Positions 18,894 through 28,460 of a DNA stretch of 64,000 bases are shown here, in pieces. Origin of the DNA: Enterobacter soli ATCC BAA-2102 (GTDB lineage: Bacteria > Pseudomonadota > Gammaproteobacteria > Enterobacterales > Enterobacteriaceae); NCBI RefSeq assembly GCF_001654845.1, contig NZ_LXES01000009.1, positions 1 through 64,000 on the forward strand, written 5' to 3'. The translations under genes and the position numbers were made by a program. The notes beneath the pieces are model-generated. The model was not told where the DNA came from, did no database searches, and was given only the letters and a program-made list of their open reading frames with translations. The first letter of the stretch is position 1, and every line of letters begins with the position of its first letter.

Positions 18894-19411
18894 CAGTCTT
18901 CGCTCTCCTTGAGGATATCTACGCTGTTCTTATGCAAATGAATTAAAATCTGATAACGATGACCAATGGGTGAAACTTTTATCACTTTCTTCCACTGCGT
19001 TGCATTTGGCTGACTGAAGTAAACAGCTACCCCTATAAATCGTGTTTCTTTCTCCAGTTCCACGGGCGGAAGATATTTGTATTGGCCCGGTATAAGGGTG
19101 AAATCCTGGTGGTTCACGTAGTTTTTGCCGAGGACATCTTCAATTTTTTTGGTAGTAAGCTGATCGATATCTGTGGCTAAAAGTTTAGAGTCCTCTGACA
19201 TCCAGATAACCTGAAAAGAGGCAGGCGAGGCAGCCTGACTCTCATTAGGATTGATGTCACTGTCGGCCAGCAATGTGAGCCCAGCCTGCGAAGGAAGCGT
19301 CGAAACATCAGGCGTCCCATCTACAGGCCAGAGAGGGTTTTTACATCCTGAGAGCAGGACGGAAAATAAGAGGAGCCACGGGCCTGCTATCAACATAGAC
19401 AACCGTTTCAT
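18893..19411 (-). CDS. tssJ: T6SS outer-membrane lipoprotein TssJ
   Basis: A 172-residue lipoprotein with a signal peptide ending in lipobox LLSGC (Cys near 23). The mature part shows the TssJ beta-sandwich pattern: VIWMSEDSKLLATDIDQL, DFTLIPGQYKYL and RFIGVAVYFSQPNATQWKKVI. TssJ anchors the TssL-TssM complex to the outer membrane. The ATG overlaps the stop of the FHA gene in an ATGA configuration, which fixes the start and suggests translational coupling. Confidence 0.95.
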   Translation of the reverse strand: MKRLSMLIAGPWLLLFSVLLSGCKNPLWPVDGTPDVSTLPSQAGLTLLADSDINPNESQAASPASFQVIWMSEDSKLLATDIDQLTTKKIEDVLGKNYVNHQDFTLIPGQYKYLPPVELEKETRFIGVAVYFSQPNATQWKKVIKVSPIGHRYQILIHLHKNSVDILKESED

Positions 19412-20664
19412 GACTTGTCCTCATCGCGTAAATCACGCAGAGCTTTATCGTAGACTTGTTCGAAAACTTCATGAAACAGGCGGTCGACCCCCTGCTGCCT
19501 TGTCGATTTTAGCTCTTCAAAATAGTGGTTATACATTTCCCAAATCCATGTCGGATCGTTTATATCAACCAGGTGATCGCGACGGTAGCGCTGAAAACGC
19601 GCCATAAGGACGTCTGGGGAGAAGGTGTCAACCACACACGTGAGGGCTTCGCTCACTGCCTGACGAGAGGCATACGCATGCATTCTCAAAAAAGAGAGGC
19701 ATTCCGTTATCGCAGCAGATGGCGACAAATGAACCTGGCTCTGTTGGTCCCCGAAAAGCGCATCAACCGTGGCGACATAATCTAAGCCTAACCGCAGCGG
19801 GTTATCTTCTACGGGCTGAAGCTGCTTATTAACACGGATGCGATCCTGCTCCAGAAGCAGAATCCCTTTGATAGCAGCTTCCAGCGTGCGTCCGGCTTCT
19901 TCTAAAAAGCCATTGGCCTGCTGGCTATCCGAAAGACTTAAAAAATGTCCCATTCCGCGCATCAACGGCGTAATTGCTACACTTTCAAAGGGCTGTGATT
20001 CGTGACTCTCGCCGTAAAGAGACGATGCTGGCGTGGGGATATCAATAAATTCTTCATCCAGCATGGGCTCTGCCCGTGAAATAGCGGCCGAGGTGTCGAG
20101 GATATTATCTTCTGAAGGTATAAATTCTGAGGATGAAAGCGAACCTCCCATACCCAGAGTGCCCGGATCATAAGGGCGATGACTGTAAACAACAGATTGC
20201 GGGTAGCCTGAATGCGTACCAGTCACTGAAGGTTCATCAATGATTTGGTTTACATCGCTCTGGTTCGACATAGTAATAAGGCTCTGGGGATGTTGATAAT
20301 CAGCAATATCCACTTTTTCACTACCGATGATTATCTGGGTCGTGAATGTAATGCTCCCCATTTTGATCTGGTCCCCAGCGGACAGCGCAATCACATTTTG
20401 CGCGCCAATACTGTGCCCGGCTTCGTTGACAAAAGTTGTTCCACTGACATCTTCAAGACAGAATTGACCATCTTGCCAGATAATTCTGGCATGAATACTT
20501 TGGATCTCCTGACGGCTATCCTGTACCTGCCAGTGCCGGGTTTCGCCAGCATCCAAACTTCCAATCGTTCCGCCCTCTTTACTAAAACGATGAGAACGAT
20601 CGATTTTTCTGCCGACACTGTTCAAATCCACAACGGTTAGAATCAGTTCCATTGAATCATTCAT
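19408..20664 (-). CDS. tagH: T6SS FHA-domain protein (TagH/VasC type)
   Basis: A 418-residue protein. The N-terminal FHA domain (about 5-115) shows GGTIGSLDAGETRHWQVQD, QSIHARI and SGTTFVNE, with loop residues in the positions that bind phosphothreonine, although the usual Gly-Arg is altered to Gly-Ser. The C-terminal part (FLRMHAYASRQAVSEAL.., FSPDVLMARFQ) matches the type VI FHA C-terminal domain. It starts 5 bases after the tssG stop, with AGGA 9 bases upstream of ATG 20664; a longer in-frame extension overlapping tssG was rejected. Position matches VCA0112. No Ser/Thr kinase gene is present in the window, so phospho-dependent control is not evident. Confidence 0.9.
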   Translation of the reverse strand: MNDSMELILTVVDLNSVGRKIDRSHRFSKEGGTIGSLDAGETRHWQVQDSRQEIQSIHARIIWQDGQFCLEDVSGTTFVNEAGHSIGAQNVIALSAGDQIKMGSITFTTQIIIGSEKVDIADYQHPQSLITMSNQSDVNQIIDEPSVTGTHSGYPQSVVYSHRPYDPGTLGMGGSLSSSEFIPSEDNILDTSAAISRAEPMLDEEFIDIPTPASSLYGESHESQPFESVAITPLMRGMGHFLSLSDSQQANGFLEEAGRTLEAAIKGILLLEQDRIRVNKQLQPVEDNPLRLGLDYVATVDALFGDQQSQVHLSPSAAITECLSFLRMHAYASRQAVSEALTCVVDTFSPDVLMARFQRYRRDHLVDINDPTWIWEMYNHYFEELKSTRQQGVDRLFHEVFEQVYDKALRDLRDEDKS

Positions 20665-20669
20665 ATAAA

Positions 20670-21626
20670 TTATTCCTGAACACAGAGTGAAACTTTTAAA
20701 TTTTTTGGCAAAGGAGCAAGAAAGGTCGTCCAACCGAGTAGACATCCCTTTCCACGACCGAGACATGTATTTTCAGACTGGTTGTGTGCTAAATTTAACT
20801 CTAAATCCCACGCAAACTGTTCCCTCATTATAAAAGACATCACTTTTGTCAGCGGTGCAAAAAGATCGCCGTTAGGGAGAAAACGTAAAAAGGTGGAATA
20901 GCTTAATTGATTAATTTTTAATATGTATTTACTGCTAATATTTGGAGCGTATTCTCCAACAACAAAATCATTGCCAATCGACATATTGGCTTGCCCGAGT
21001 CGATTTTGTTGATGCTTTGCTATCGCTACCCGGCGATATTGCCAGCATAAAATTTTAACGTCATCCAAATCAAAGCAATGAGACATTAGTCCCTCAACAA
21101 CCTGAGGCGAACGGCCGGGAGCAGCAAGGAGGCCTGCATAAGCTAACATTTTGCTGTGATTTATTGCCACCGAATCGCGTAGCACTTCACTTCCCAGCCC
21201 TATCAGGGCAAACATACATTGAGAAAATCGGTCTACACCGCCAGGGCGATATCGAACATGGTAACGATATTTCCGCCATCCACGATGTAACAGCATCAAA
21301 AAACGATGGTTAAAGAAATTCAAAAATTGCCCCGGCCCATTTTCTTGATGCATATACTGCCATGCAAGGTTTTCCAGGTAATATCCAGGTAGCGGCGACT
21401 GAGCTCCATGCAGTCCGAGGAAGGATACCTCTATATCATAACCATGATCTTGCTTATTAACGGATACTATATCGCCTGAAGGAAAACCAAGTGAAGCACT
21501 AGCGAAGTACCGAATCCGCTCATTTTCGGGTAACTGATTCTCAAGCTGTTCGATATCCTGCCCTTCACTACGGTAGAGCAACTCAACAAGCTGGTAAAAA
21601 TTATAATCTTTTAAATTATTATTCAT
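20670..21626 (-). CDS. tssG: T6SS baseplate protein TssG (VasB/ImpH)
   Basis: A 318-residue protein. Family features are the N-terminal YNFYQLVELLYR, the ASLGFPSGDI segment, VSFLGLHGAQSPLPGYYLE, and FLNFFNHRFLMLLHRGWRKYRY. TssG joins two TssF copies and TssE in the wedge of the baseplate. It overlaps the tssF stop by one base. Slightly AT-rich DNA, as in tssF. Confidence 0.96.
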   Translation of the reverse strand: MNNNLKDYNFYQLVELLYRSEGQDIEQLENQLPENERIRYFASASLGFPSGDIVSVNKQDHGYDIEVSFLGLHGAQSPLPGYYLENLAWQYMHQENGPGQFLNFFNHRFLMLLHRGWRKYRYHVRYRPGGVDRFSQCMFALIGLGSEVLRDSVAINHSKMLAYAGLLAAPGRSPQVVEGLMSHCFDLDDVKILCWQYRRVAIAKHQQNRLGQANMSIGNDFVVGEYAPNISSKYILKINQLSYSTFLRFLPNGDLFAPLTKVMSFIMREQFAWDLELNLAHNQSENTCLGRGKGCLLGWTTFLAPLPKNLKVSLCVQE

Positions 21627-23404
21627 TATATCAATGAATGATTACCTTGTTGTAATGGCCAGTGGTAAGTGGAATTATTTTCAGTATCTATTAATGACAG
21701 TTCATGAAATGAGTTAATATTAGAAAAAAGTGATAAAAACCGTGCCAGGATACATCCAAATAAGTAAAACTCACCCTCACTCATGAAAGCACTTTGTTTT
21801 GCGTACAATGTTGAATGGATCCCCCGGACAGGCATACCTCGAATCAATCTGTCGACAGGTTTTGTTTCTATTTTTTCCACACCTTCAAATCTCTTCTGAG
21901 AAATTTTTGCCGCATGCCGGTCGTTCATTGCCGGGAAATCATAATTTCGAATTATCTGTAACAACGCATCCTTATCCAGAAGTGAATGGTAATTTAGTGC
22001 CATGCTGGAGATGAGTGTCCAGTGCAATTTTTCATCAATCATAGGACGCAATGTCTGCGAAGGTAATAAGACATTGCTGTAAGCAAGCCAGGGGGGTGAG
22101 TCTCCCAAAGGGAGACGGATATCGCCGATTCCAAGTTCCGCGGGTAAGTTCCGGTTTGTGCAGAGCATCGTGACCGCAACGATTTCATCACTACTCCTCA
22201 GAATGCTTTCGTCACTGCGCAAAAATGAAATATTATGCTCATAGCCCTTCATTTTCATTGAGTTACAAATGCTAACTTTGAAATAATTCATCGTTCTCTT
22301 TTTTTCAAACTCAACCTCATGCCTGAAGCTTTCAAAGGCATGATACGTCCTGAGTTCTCCCTTGATGCGTTCACCGTCCTTTCCTGCATGTTCACTTTTC
22401 CATCCTTCAACGTTCTCAACGGAAAACACTTCATAATGCTCGGGGAGCATATGGCTTGCCCTGAGCGGATAGCTCATTCGCTTTCCGTGAAGTTGAATGG
22501 GCTCCGCATGATGTTCAAATAGATTCGCCGCAGGGGAACAATTCAACTTTATTGATGACGATGTAATGCGACAGTCTGAGGGAAAAGGTTTGTCATAATG
22601 GAAACTCAGTTCAATATCGCTTACCGCTATATTCTGCGGAAGCTGGTCAAAGCCATGAATGTCGACAAACAGGAACCCTTCAGGAAAACAGAAAAACTCC
22701 TGCAAAATACGGTAGCCAGAGTAAACATTTTTAGGATATGGTAGTAAAGCATCATTGTCAGAAAAACCCACAGGGCTAGCTTTGGCTTCAGGCAGCGTAA
22801 ATTCGGTACCATCCAGCTTAACCGTGACGTTTTTAATATGATTTAGCATGTAAAGATATAGTTGACTAGCGACATAGTAGTCACTGCCGAGAAACAATCT
22901 CAGGTTATCCAGCCTGATTTTATCGAGAGGCATCGCGCTAAAGGGCTTAAGTGTAAGCGAAAGACATCCATTCTCATTTGTGTTTATCGTTACAATATTG
23001 GTGAGTTCTACAGGTAAAATCCGAATATCCCTGCAGGTAGAGAATGTACATCCAGTCCCCTTTATTTCTTTGGAGCCCAGCTTAATCCCTTTTTTAACGA
23101 GGCAAGCCTCGGTAATAGATCCCATTTTGGGCTGGCACTCAATGATAGTAAATGATGGAACGGGCCGTAAATAATTAGGCCATAAAATATTTAGTAAACC
23201 ATGGGTGAGCTCCGGAAAATCATCCTCAATTTTTGCGCGCAATGTACCTGATAAGAATGCAAAACCTTCCAGAAGTCTCTCAACGTCAGGATCTGCACTC
23301 TTTTCCGCAAGGAAACGGGTGAGCTGAGGGCTGGTTCTGGAGAAATCGGCCCCCTGCTTTCGTAACCAGGATAATTCATCCCTAAAAAACTCTTCTAGTT
23401 TCAT
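21626..23404 (-). CDS. tssF: T6SS baseplate protein TssF (VasA/ImpG)
   Basis: A 592-residue protein with the TssF N-terminus FFRDELSWLRKQGADFSRTSPQLTRFL, then DPDVERLLEGFAFLSGTLRAKIEDDFPELTHGLL and LWPNYLRPVPSF, all diagnostic. With TssG, TssE and TssK it forms the baseplate wedge. It starts 15 bases after the tssE stop. Full length, no frameshift seen. Confidence 0.97.
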   Translation of the reverse strand: MKLEEFFRDELSWLRKQGADFSRTSPQLTRFLAEKSADPDVERLLEGFAFLSGTLRAKIEDDFPELTHGLLNILWPNYLRPVPSFTIIECQPKMGSITEACLVKKGIKLGSKEIKGTGCTFSTCRDIRILPVELTNIVTINTNENGCLSLTLKPFSAMPLDKIRLDNLRLFLGSDYYVASQLYLYMLNHIKNVTVKLDGTEFTLPEAKASPVGFSDNDALLPYPKNVYSGYRILQEFFCFPEGFLFVDIHGFDQLPQNIAVSDIELSFHYDKPFPSDCRITSSSIKLNCSPAANLFEHHAEPIQLHGKRMSYPLRASHMLPEHYEVFSVENVEGWKSEHAGKDGERIKGELRTYHAFESFRHEVEFEKKRTMNYFKVSICNSMKMKGYEHNISFLRSDESILRSSDEIVAVTMLCTNRNLPAELGIGDIRLPLGDSPPWLAYSNVLLPSQTLRPMIDEKLHWTLISSMALNYHSLLDKDALLQIIRNYDFPAMNDRHAAKISQKRFEGVEKIETKPVDRLIRGMPVRGIHSTLYAKQSAFMSEGEFYLFGCILARFLSLFSNINSFHELSLIDTENNSTYHWPLQQGNHSLI

Positions 23405-23419
23405 AAATATTATTTATAT

Positions 23420-23848
23420 TCACTCAAATTTATATTTGTGATTTCCATCAATACGCAAATTGAAATTGATAATGCTCTCACGCTCCTCGAGCGAAACGTA
23501 TGCTTTAACCAAAAAATAAAGTGTTAAAGGATCGGCTTCATTAGGTTGCGCGATGATTTCAGCCCTGCTTATTCTCGGCTCATAATCCTCTATGCATCGT
23601 TTAATTGCCCTACACATCGCCGAATAAACCTCAACAGAGCTCCCCGTTGCATCATTGAAATCGATAATGCCTAATTCGGGACAACTCTGCGCGTTACCAG
23701 AGCGGGTGTTGAGTATCGCCTGAAGATTGCGTTTTAGAGAAGCCACCAGATCGTCAGTGTCATCCGCAGACCTGGCGGCATTGCACTCCTCAATGCGCTC
23801 AAAAAGGCTGGCAGAACGACTCCTTCGCCATGCAGTAAGCGCAGACAC
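23420..23848 (-). CDS. tssE: T6SS baseplate protein TssE (gp25-like)
   Basis: About 142 residues of the gp25/lysozyme-like family that links sheath to baseplate. Visible signatures are SLFERIEE, LKRNLQAILNTRSGNAQSCPELGIIDFND and AIKRCIEDYEPRI, with the conserved acidic EPRI motif. I place the start at the GTG at 23848, which follows the tssC stop by 4 bases and has AAGGA about 8 bases upstream. A TTG at 23875 would give a 27-base longer protein overlapping tssC. Confidence 0.9.
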   Translation of the reverse strand: MSALTAWRRSRSASLFERIEECNAARSADDTDDLVASLKRNLQAILNTRSGNAQSCPELGIIDFNDATGSSVEVYSAMCRAIKRCIEDYEPRISRAEIIAQPNEADPLTLYFLVKAYVSLEERESIINFNLRIDGNHKYKFE

Positions 23849-23852
23849 CCTC

Positions 23853-25331
23853 TTATTCCTTGTCCAAACGACCAACGAGAGAGAGTTCGAAACTCGCCCC
23901 CATATATTTAAAATGTGGCCGCACAGCCATGGACACCTGATACCAGCCAGGATCGCCTTCTACATCAGAAACGGTGATTTGAGCTGCGCGTAAAGGACGG
24001 CGGCTACGTACTTCTGCCGGCGGGTTTTCCTGGTCTGCAACATATTGCCTAATCCAGCGGTTAAGTTCTCGCTCCAGATCCTGGCGCTCTTTCCACGCAC
24101 CAAGCTGTTCCCGCTGGAGGACTTTTACATAGTGAGCCAGGCGGTTAATGATGAACATGTAAGGAAGTTGAGTGCCAAGTCGGTAATTAGTTTCTGCGAT
24201 TTTTCCTTCCCGAGTATTGGGGAATACTTTGCATTTCTGTACTGAGTTTGCCGAGAAGAAAGCTGCATTATCGCTGCCTTTGCGCATTGTAAGCGTGATA
24301 AATCCCTCTTCAGCGAGTTCAAACTCACGACGGTCGGTTATCAGGACCTCGGTTGGGATTTTGGCCTGAAGTTGCCCAAGGGACTCAAACTTATGCACTG
24401 GTAAGTCATGCACAGCACCACCACTTTGAGGTCCAATGATATTTGGGCACCAGCGATAACGGGCGAAGCTATCCGTCAGATTACAGGCCATCAGATAGGC
24501 CGTGTTTCCCCACAGGTAATTATCATGTTCACCCTGAATGGTTTCACGATAATCAAAGGATTTAGCCGGATTATCTTCACTGTCGTAAGGAAGACGCAAC
24601 AAGAAACGCGGTGTCGTAAGTCCTAAATAACGTGAATCTTCTGATTCTCTTAAGGCACGCCACTTGACGTATGCTGGACCTTCGAAAACAGCTTTTAACT
24701 CCTTAATGGCAGGAAGTTCAGTAAAGCTTTTGAGGCCAAAGAAGGCTGGTGCGGCCGAAGAGATAAATGGCGCATGTGCCATAGCGCCAACGGAGCTGAC
24801 ATACTGGAGGAGCTTCATATCCGGGGCAGAGGGTGTGAACGCATAGTTACCAATGACAGCGGCTACCGGCTCTCCGCCAAACTGGCCATAACCACTCGCG
24901 TAGATATGTTTATAGAATCCAGATTGTACAATTTCAGGGGAATATTCAAAATCGTCTAACAACTCTTCTTTTGTGGCATGAAGGATCGTAATTTTGATGT
25001 TTTCTCTAAAATCCGTTCTGTCCACCAGAAGTTTTAATGACCGCCAGGAGGATTCCATATTCTGGAACTCGTCAGAATGCAGAATCTCATCCATCTGAGC
25101 ACTCATTTTTTTGTCGAGTTCGGCGATCATTCTATCAACGATTAACTTATTTACTGGAACATCTTCTTGCCCTGACTCCAGTAAATTCGCTATAAATGCT
25201 GATATGCCATGCTTAGCAATATCATATCCTTCATCCTCAGGTTGAAGTCTGGCCTGATGCATTATGTGATCAAGTAATGAGGATGCCTCATTTATTAATT
25301 CACCGTTTTGATTAACACTTTCAACTATCAT
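23853..25331 (-). CDS. tssC: T6SS sheath large subunit TssC (VipB)
   Basis: A 492-residue VipB/ImpD protein. Hallmarks: LHSDEFQNMESSWRSLKLLVDRTDF, the EPVAAVIGNYAF segment, RFLLRLPY, YLMACNLTDSFARYRWCPNIIGPQSGG, and the C-terminal RPLRAAQITVSDVEGDPGWYQVSMAVRPHFKYMG. It forms the contractile sheath with TssB and carries the contact surface used by ClpV after contraction. It follows tssB by 29 bases. Confidence 0.98.
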   Translation of the reverse strand: MIVESVNQNGELINEASSLLDHIMHQARLQPEDEGYDIAKHGISAFIANLLESGQEDVPVNKLIVDRMIAELDKKMSAQMDEILHSDEFQNMESSWRSLKLLVDRTDFRENIKITILHATKEELLDDFEYSPEIVQSGFYKHIYASGYGQFGGEPVAAVIGNYAFTPSAPDMKLLQYVSSVGAMAHAPFISSAAPAFFGLKSFTELPAIKELKAVFEGPAYVKWRALRESEDSRYLGLTTPRFLLRLPYDSEDNPAKSFDYRETIQGEHDNYLWGNTAYLMACNLTDSFARYRWCPNIIGPQSGGAVHDLPVHKFESLGQLQAKIPTEVLITDRREFELAEEGFITLTMRKGSDNAAFFSANSVQKCKVFPNTREGKIAETNYRLGTQLPYMFIINRLAHYVKVLQREQLGAWKERQDLERELNRWIRQYVADQENPPAEVRSRRPLRAAQITVSDVEGDPGWYQVSMAVRPHFKYMGASFELSLVGRLDKE

Positions 25332-25360
25332 ACGTACACCTTATTAATTCTCTATGGGAA

Positions 25361-25879
25361 TTACTCTTTTATGGCGCTATCGTCTTCAAGAGCGATATCA
25401 AGTTCTTTGAGAAGTTGTGCACGCATTTCGCCATCTGTGAGTAACTGCTGTAAACTTGCCCTGAACGAAGGAATATTGCCCAATGGGCCCTTCAACGCGA
25501 CCAGAGCCTCTCTTAGCTCAAGTAATCTTTTCAATTCAGGAACTTGTCGTGCAACGTTATCGGGTGAAAACTCTTTGAGTGCATTAATGTTCAAACTGAT
25601 CGGCAACTCTTCATCAGTATTGTCTTGTAACTTATTTTTCACTGAGAAGTTCAGTCGTAGGCCAGCAGTTTGCATAACCGAATCAAAGTTATGCTTATTA
25701 ATTGAGATACCCTCTCTTTCTTCAATAGCGGAGTCTTCTTTGCCACCTTTTAGGTCGCCCACAACTAAAATGTTAAGGGGTAATTCGACTTCAGCTTGTT
25801 CATCCCCTGTTGCTGGAACATACTTAATATTTATACGTTCTTTGGGTGCTATGCTTCCTTCGTATATTTTTTTACTCAT
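25361..25879 (-). CDS. tssB: T6SS sheath small subunit TssB (VipA)
   Basis: A 172-residue VipA/ImpB protein. Motifs: EGSIAPKERINIKYVPATGDEQAEVELPLNILVVGDL (read in parts), LRLNFSVKNKL and LPISLNINALKEFSPDNVARQVPELKRLLELREAL. It pairs with TssC in the contractile sheath. It is the first gene of the long T6SS transcript, with GGAG about 10 bases before its ATG and an AT-rich leader upstream. Confidence 0.98.
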   Translation of the reverse strand: MSKKIYEGSIAPKERINIKYVPATGDEQAEVELPLNILVVGDLKGGKEDSAIEEREGISINKHNFDSVMQTAGLRLNFSVKNKLQDNTDEELPISLNINALKEFSPDNVARQVPELKRLLELREALVALKGPLGNIPSFRASLQQLLTDGEMRAQLLKELDIALEDDSAIKE

Positions 25880-26139
25880 CCGCGTTCAACTCCAGTCCAT
25901 GTTAAGTTCAGTCACTCTTATAATTTACTTTTTATAGCACAATATAATTGCAAGGAAAAATACACCTCAAGAATTTTGAACACCAAAATAAAAGGTCAAA
26001 TATATAATAATCATTTATTTTATGGATTAGAAAAAATACATTCACCCCAAGAGGGAATTAAATATTTCCCAGCGCTAAGACTAAGCGTAAAAAAGAAAAA
26101 GCTGGAACGTTATAGAAATTATAAGGAGCTTATTAAACG
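25880..26139 (-). promoter_or_regulatory. AT-rich leader/promoter region of the T6SS operon
   Basis: About 260 bases of strongly AT-rich DNA between the glmM terminator and tssB, with no credible gene. A possible sigma-70 pair on the minus strand (TTGAGG, 17 bases, TTATAT, around 25934-25962) is weak. I found no convincing sigma-54 GG-N10-GC element. The base composition is typical of H-NS-silenced promoters of acquired loci; this is inference. The exact start site cannot be set from sequence alone. Confidence 0.4.
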
Positions 26140-26164
26140 AAAAAAGGCGGCAAGCGCCGCCTTT
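26140..26164 (-). terminator. Rho-independent terminator of glmM
   Basis: On the minus strand a 9-bp stem (AAAGGCGGC paired with GCCGCCTTT) with a 4-base loop is followed by a T run (plus-strand A's 26140-26145). It lies 20 bases after the glmM stop and insulates the T6SS locus from the folP-glmM transcript. Confidence 0.9.
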
Positions 26165-26183
26165 CATGTCATTTGTCGTAGCA

Positions 26184-27521
26184 TTATGCAGCTTTTACGG
26201 CATCCGCAATACGGTGCGCAAATTCGGTCACCTGCGCTTCGTCTTCACCTTCAACCATCACGCGAATCAAAGGTTCAGTTCCGGACTTACGCAGCAGTAC
26301 GCGTCCACGGCTGCCCAGAGCCGCTTCAACATCCGCCATCACCGCTTTCACATTTTCATTTTCCAGCGGGTCGCCTTTGCCAGCAGTGAAACGTACGTTT
26401 ACCAGGATCTGCGGGAACATTTTCATACCGCTGCACAGGTCGTGCAGGCTCATATGGTTGCGAACCATTGCCGCAACAACCTGGAGCCCCGCAACAATAC
26501 CGTCACCGGTCGTTGTTTTGTCGAGCAGGATAACGTGACCTGAATTTTCAGCGCCAATACGCCAGCCTTTCTCCTGAAGTTTTTCCAGCACATAGCGGTC
26601 GCCCACTTTGGCGCGAACAAACGGAATACCCAGCTGTTTCAGTGCCAGCTCAAGACCCATGTTGCTCATCAGCGTTCCCACTGCACCACCGCGTAACTGG
26701 CCCTGACGCAGCGCTTCACGCGCAATGATATAGAGGATCTGATCGCCATCGACCTTATTCCCTTCGTGGTCGACCATAATGACACGGTCGCCATCACCGT
26801 CCAGCGCGATACCGAGATCCGCTTTTTCTGCCAGAACACGGGCCTGGAGGGCGCGAACATCCGTTGCACCGACTTCTTCGTTAATATTCAGACCATCGGG
26901 TTCACAACCAATGGTGATCACTTTCGCACCCAGCTCGCGGAAAACATTCGGCGCAATGTGGTAGGTCGCACCGTTTGCGCAGTCCACAACAATCTTCAGA
27001 TGGCCCAGGCTCAGTTCATTCGGAAATGTGCCTTTGCAGAACTCAATATAGCGACCGGCAGCATCAACGATGCGGCTGGCTTTACCCAGCTCAGCAGAGT
27101 CGACGCAGGTGATCTCTTTTTCCATTTCAGCTTCGATCGCTTCTTCAACTTCGTCCGGGAGCTTAGTGCCGTCGATGGAGAAGAATTTGATGCCGTTGTC
27201 ATAAAACGGATTGTGGGAGGCAGAAATAACAATTCCGGCTTCAGCACGGAAGGCGCGCGTCAGGTATGCAACGGCAGGCGTTGGCATTGGCCCCGTGAAA
27301 GACGCGGACAACCCCGCAGCAGCCAGGCCGGCTTCCAGGGCTGATTCCAGCATGTAGCCTGAAATACGGGTATCTTTACCGATAATGATTTTACGGGAAC
27401 CATGACGCGCCAGCACCTTGCCTGCCGCCCAGCCCAGTTTCAGAACAAAGTCGGGAGTGATTGGAGCATCGCCTACGCGCCCACGGATGCCATCGGTACC
27501 AAAATATTTACGATTACTCAT
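26184..27521 (-). CDS. glmM: Phosphoglucosamine mutase GlmM
   Basis: A 445-residue enzyme, the same length as E. coli GlmM, that converts glucosamine-6-phosphate to glucosamine-1-phosphate for UDP-GlcNAc synthesis (peptidoglycan and LPS). It shows [12 protein letters not shown] at the N-terminus, the phosphoserine loop VISASHNP near residue 102 and the metal-binding DGDGDR. The ATG at 27521 overlaps the folP stop by 8 bases; an upstream start is not family-like. In E. coli secG and a leucine tRNA follow; here the T6SS locus follows instead. Confidence 0.99.
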   Translation of the reverse strand: MSNRKYFGTDGIRGRVGDAPITPDFVLKLGWAAGKVLARHGSRKIIIGKDTRISGYMLESALEAGLAAAGLSASFTGPMPTPAVAYLTRAFRAEAGIVISASHNPFYDNGIKFFSIDGTKLPDEVEEAIEAEMEKEITCVDSAELGKASRIVDAAGRYIEFCKGTFPNELSLGHLKIVVDCANGATYHIAPNVFRELGAKVITIGCEPDGLNINEEVGATDVRALQARVLAEKADLGIALDGDGDRVIMVDHEGNKVDGDQILYIIAREALRQGQLRGGAVGTLMSNMGLELALKQLGIPFVRAKVGDRYVLEKLQEKGWRIGAENSGHVILLDKTTTGDGIVAGLQVVAAMVRNHMSLHDLCSGMKMFPQILVNVRFTAGKGDPLENENVKAVMADVEAALGSRGRVLLRKSGTEPLIRVMVEGEDEAQVTEFAHRIADAVKAA

Positions 27522-28362
27522 AGCGTTTATTTTCCTTCGCCGCCAGTGTGGCTTCAACCACACGCATGGCTTCTACTGTCTCTTTGACGTCATGGACGCG
27601 AATAATGTGCGCGCCTTGCATCGCTGCAATCACCGCGCAAGCCAGGCTGCCACTCAGACGTTCGCTCGGCCCTACATTCAGTAACTGCCCAATCATCGAT
27701 TTTCTCGACATTCCGACCAGCAGCGGCAGTCCGTACTGATGAAACGCGGATAAGCGTGAAAGCAGCTCATAATTATGGGAGAGATTTTTACCGAAACCGA
27801 AGCCCGGGTCGAGTATCAATTTCTCTTTTGCGATACCCGCACGTTCACACCGTGCAATATGTTCAATAAAGAAGCGATTCACATCAGCAAACACATCATC
27901 GTATTTAGGTGCTTCCTGCATGGTTTTCGGCTGCCCCTGCATATGCATCAGGCAAACCGGTAGGCCGGTTTCTGCGGCGGCTTCCAGCGCACCTGGTTCT
28001 GTGAGCGAACGAATATCATTAATAATGTGAGCACCCACTCTCGCCACTTCACGGATAACCTCCGGTTTAGAGGTATCGACAGAGATCCACACTTCAAAAC
28101 GCTGCGCAATGGCTTCAACCACAGGGACTACGCGCGCCAGTTCTTCTTCCACTGAAACATCAGCCGCACCAGGACGTGTTGATTCCCCACCGACATCAAT
28201 GATGGTCGCACCCGCGTTAATCATCAAGTTAGCGTGTTTAACGGCCTCGATAAGCGTGTTATGCGTGCCACCGTCAGAGAAGGAATCAGGGGTGACATTC
28301 AGGATCCCCATCACATGCGGATGTGAAAGATCGAGATGCGAGTCCTGGGCGAAAAGTTTCAT
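27514..28362 (-). CDS. folP: Dihydropteroate synthase FolP
   Basis: A 282-residue cytoplasmic enzyme, family length, that condenses p-aminobenzoate with dihydropterin pyrophosphate in folate synthesis; it is the sulfonamide target. Visible motifs: [28 protein letters not shown], and SVDTSKPEV, plus DPGFGFGKN and GMSRKS. The start at ATG 28362 matches the E. coli MKLFAQDS N-terminus; an in-frame upstream extension passes through the ftsH terminator and was rejected. Coupled to glmM by overlap. Confidence 0.99.
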   Translation of the reverse strand: MKLFAQDSHLDLSHPHVMGILNVTPDSFSDGGTHNTLIEAVKHANLMINAGATIIDVGGESTRPGAADVSVEEELARVVPVVEAIAQRFEVWISVDTSKPEVIREVARVGAHIINDIRSLTEPGALEAAAETGLPVCLMHMQGQPKTMQEAPKYDDVFADVNRFFIEHIARCERAGIAKEKLILDPGFGFGKNLSHNYELLSRLSAFHQYGLPLLVGMSRKSMIGQLLNVGPSERLSGSLACAVIAAMQGAHIIRVHDVKETVEAMRVVEATLAAKENKRYE

Positions 28363-28402
28363 GGCGAAATCCCTGGTATTAAAATGGTTTAACAAAAAAG
28401 AA

Positions 28403-28428
28403 AAACCCCGGAGCAAGCTCCAGGGTTT
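28403..28428 (-). terminator. Hairpin between ftsH and folP
   Basis: An imperfect inverted repeat (AAACCC..GGAGC with GCTCC..GGGTTT, one mismatch) followed on the minus strand by a T-rich tract. It lies 33 bases after the ftsH stop and probably terminates part of the ftsH transcript before folP-glmM. Confidence 0.75.
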
Positions 28429-28460
28429 CAGGTACAAACAATATCATCAACAGCAGAGGC

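Noticed and set aside
23849..23875. TTG-initiated extension of tssE into tssC
   Set aside because: The GTG at 23848 has a better ribosome-binding site and avoids the overlap.
25796..26389. Plus-strand ORF across the T6SS leader and the glmM 3' end
   Set aside because: Low-complexity Lys/Ile-rich in the AT-rich part and antisense to glmM; contains the glmM terminator.
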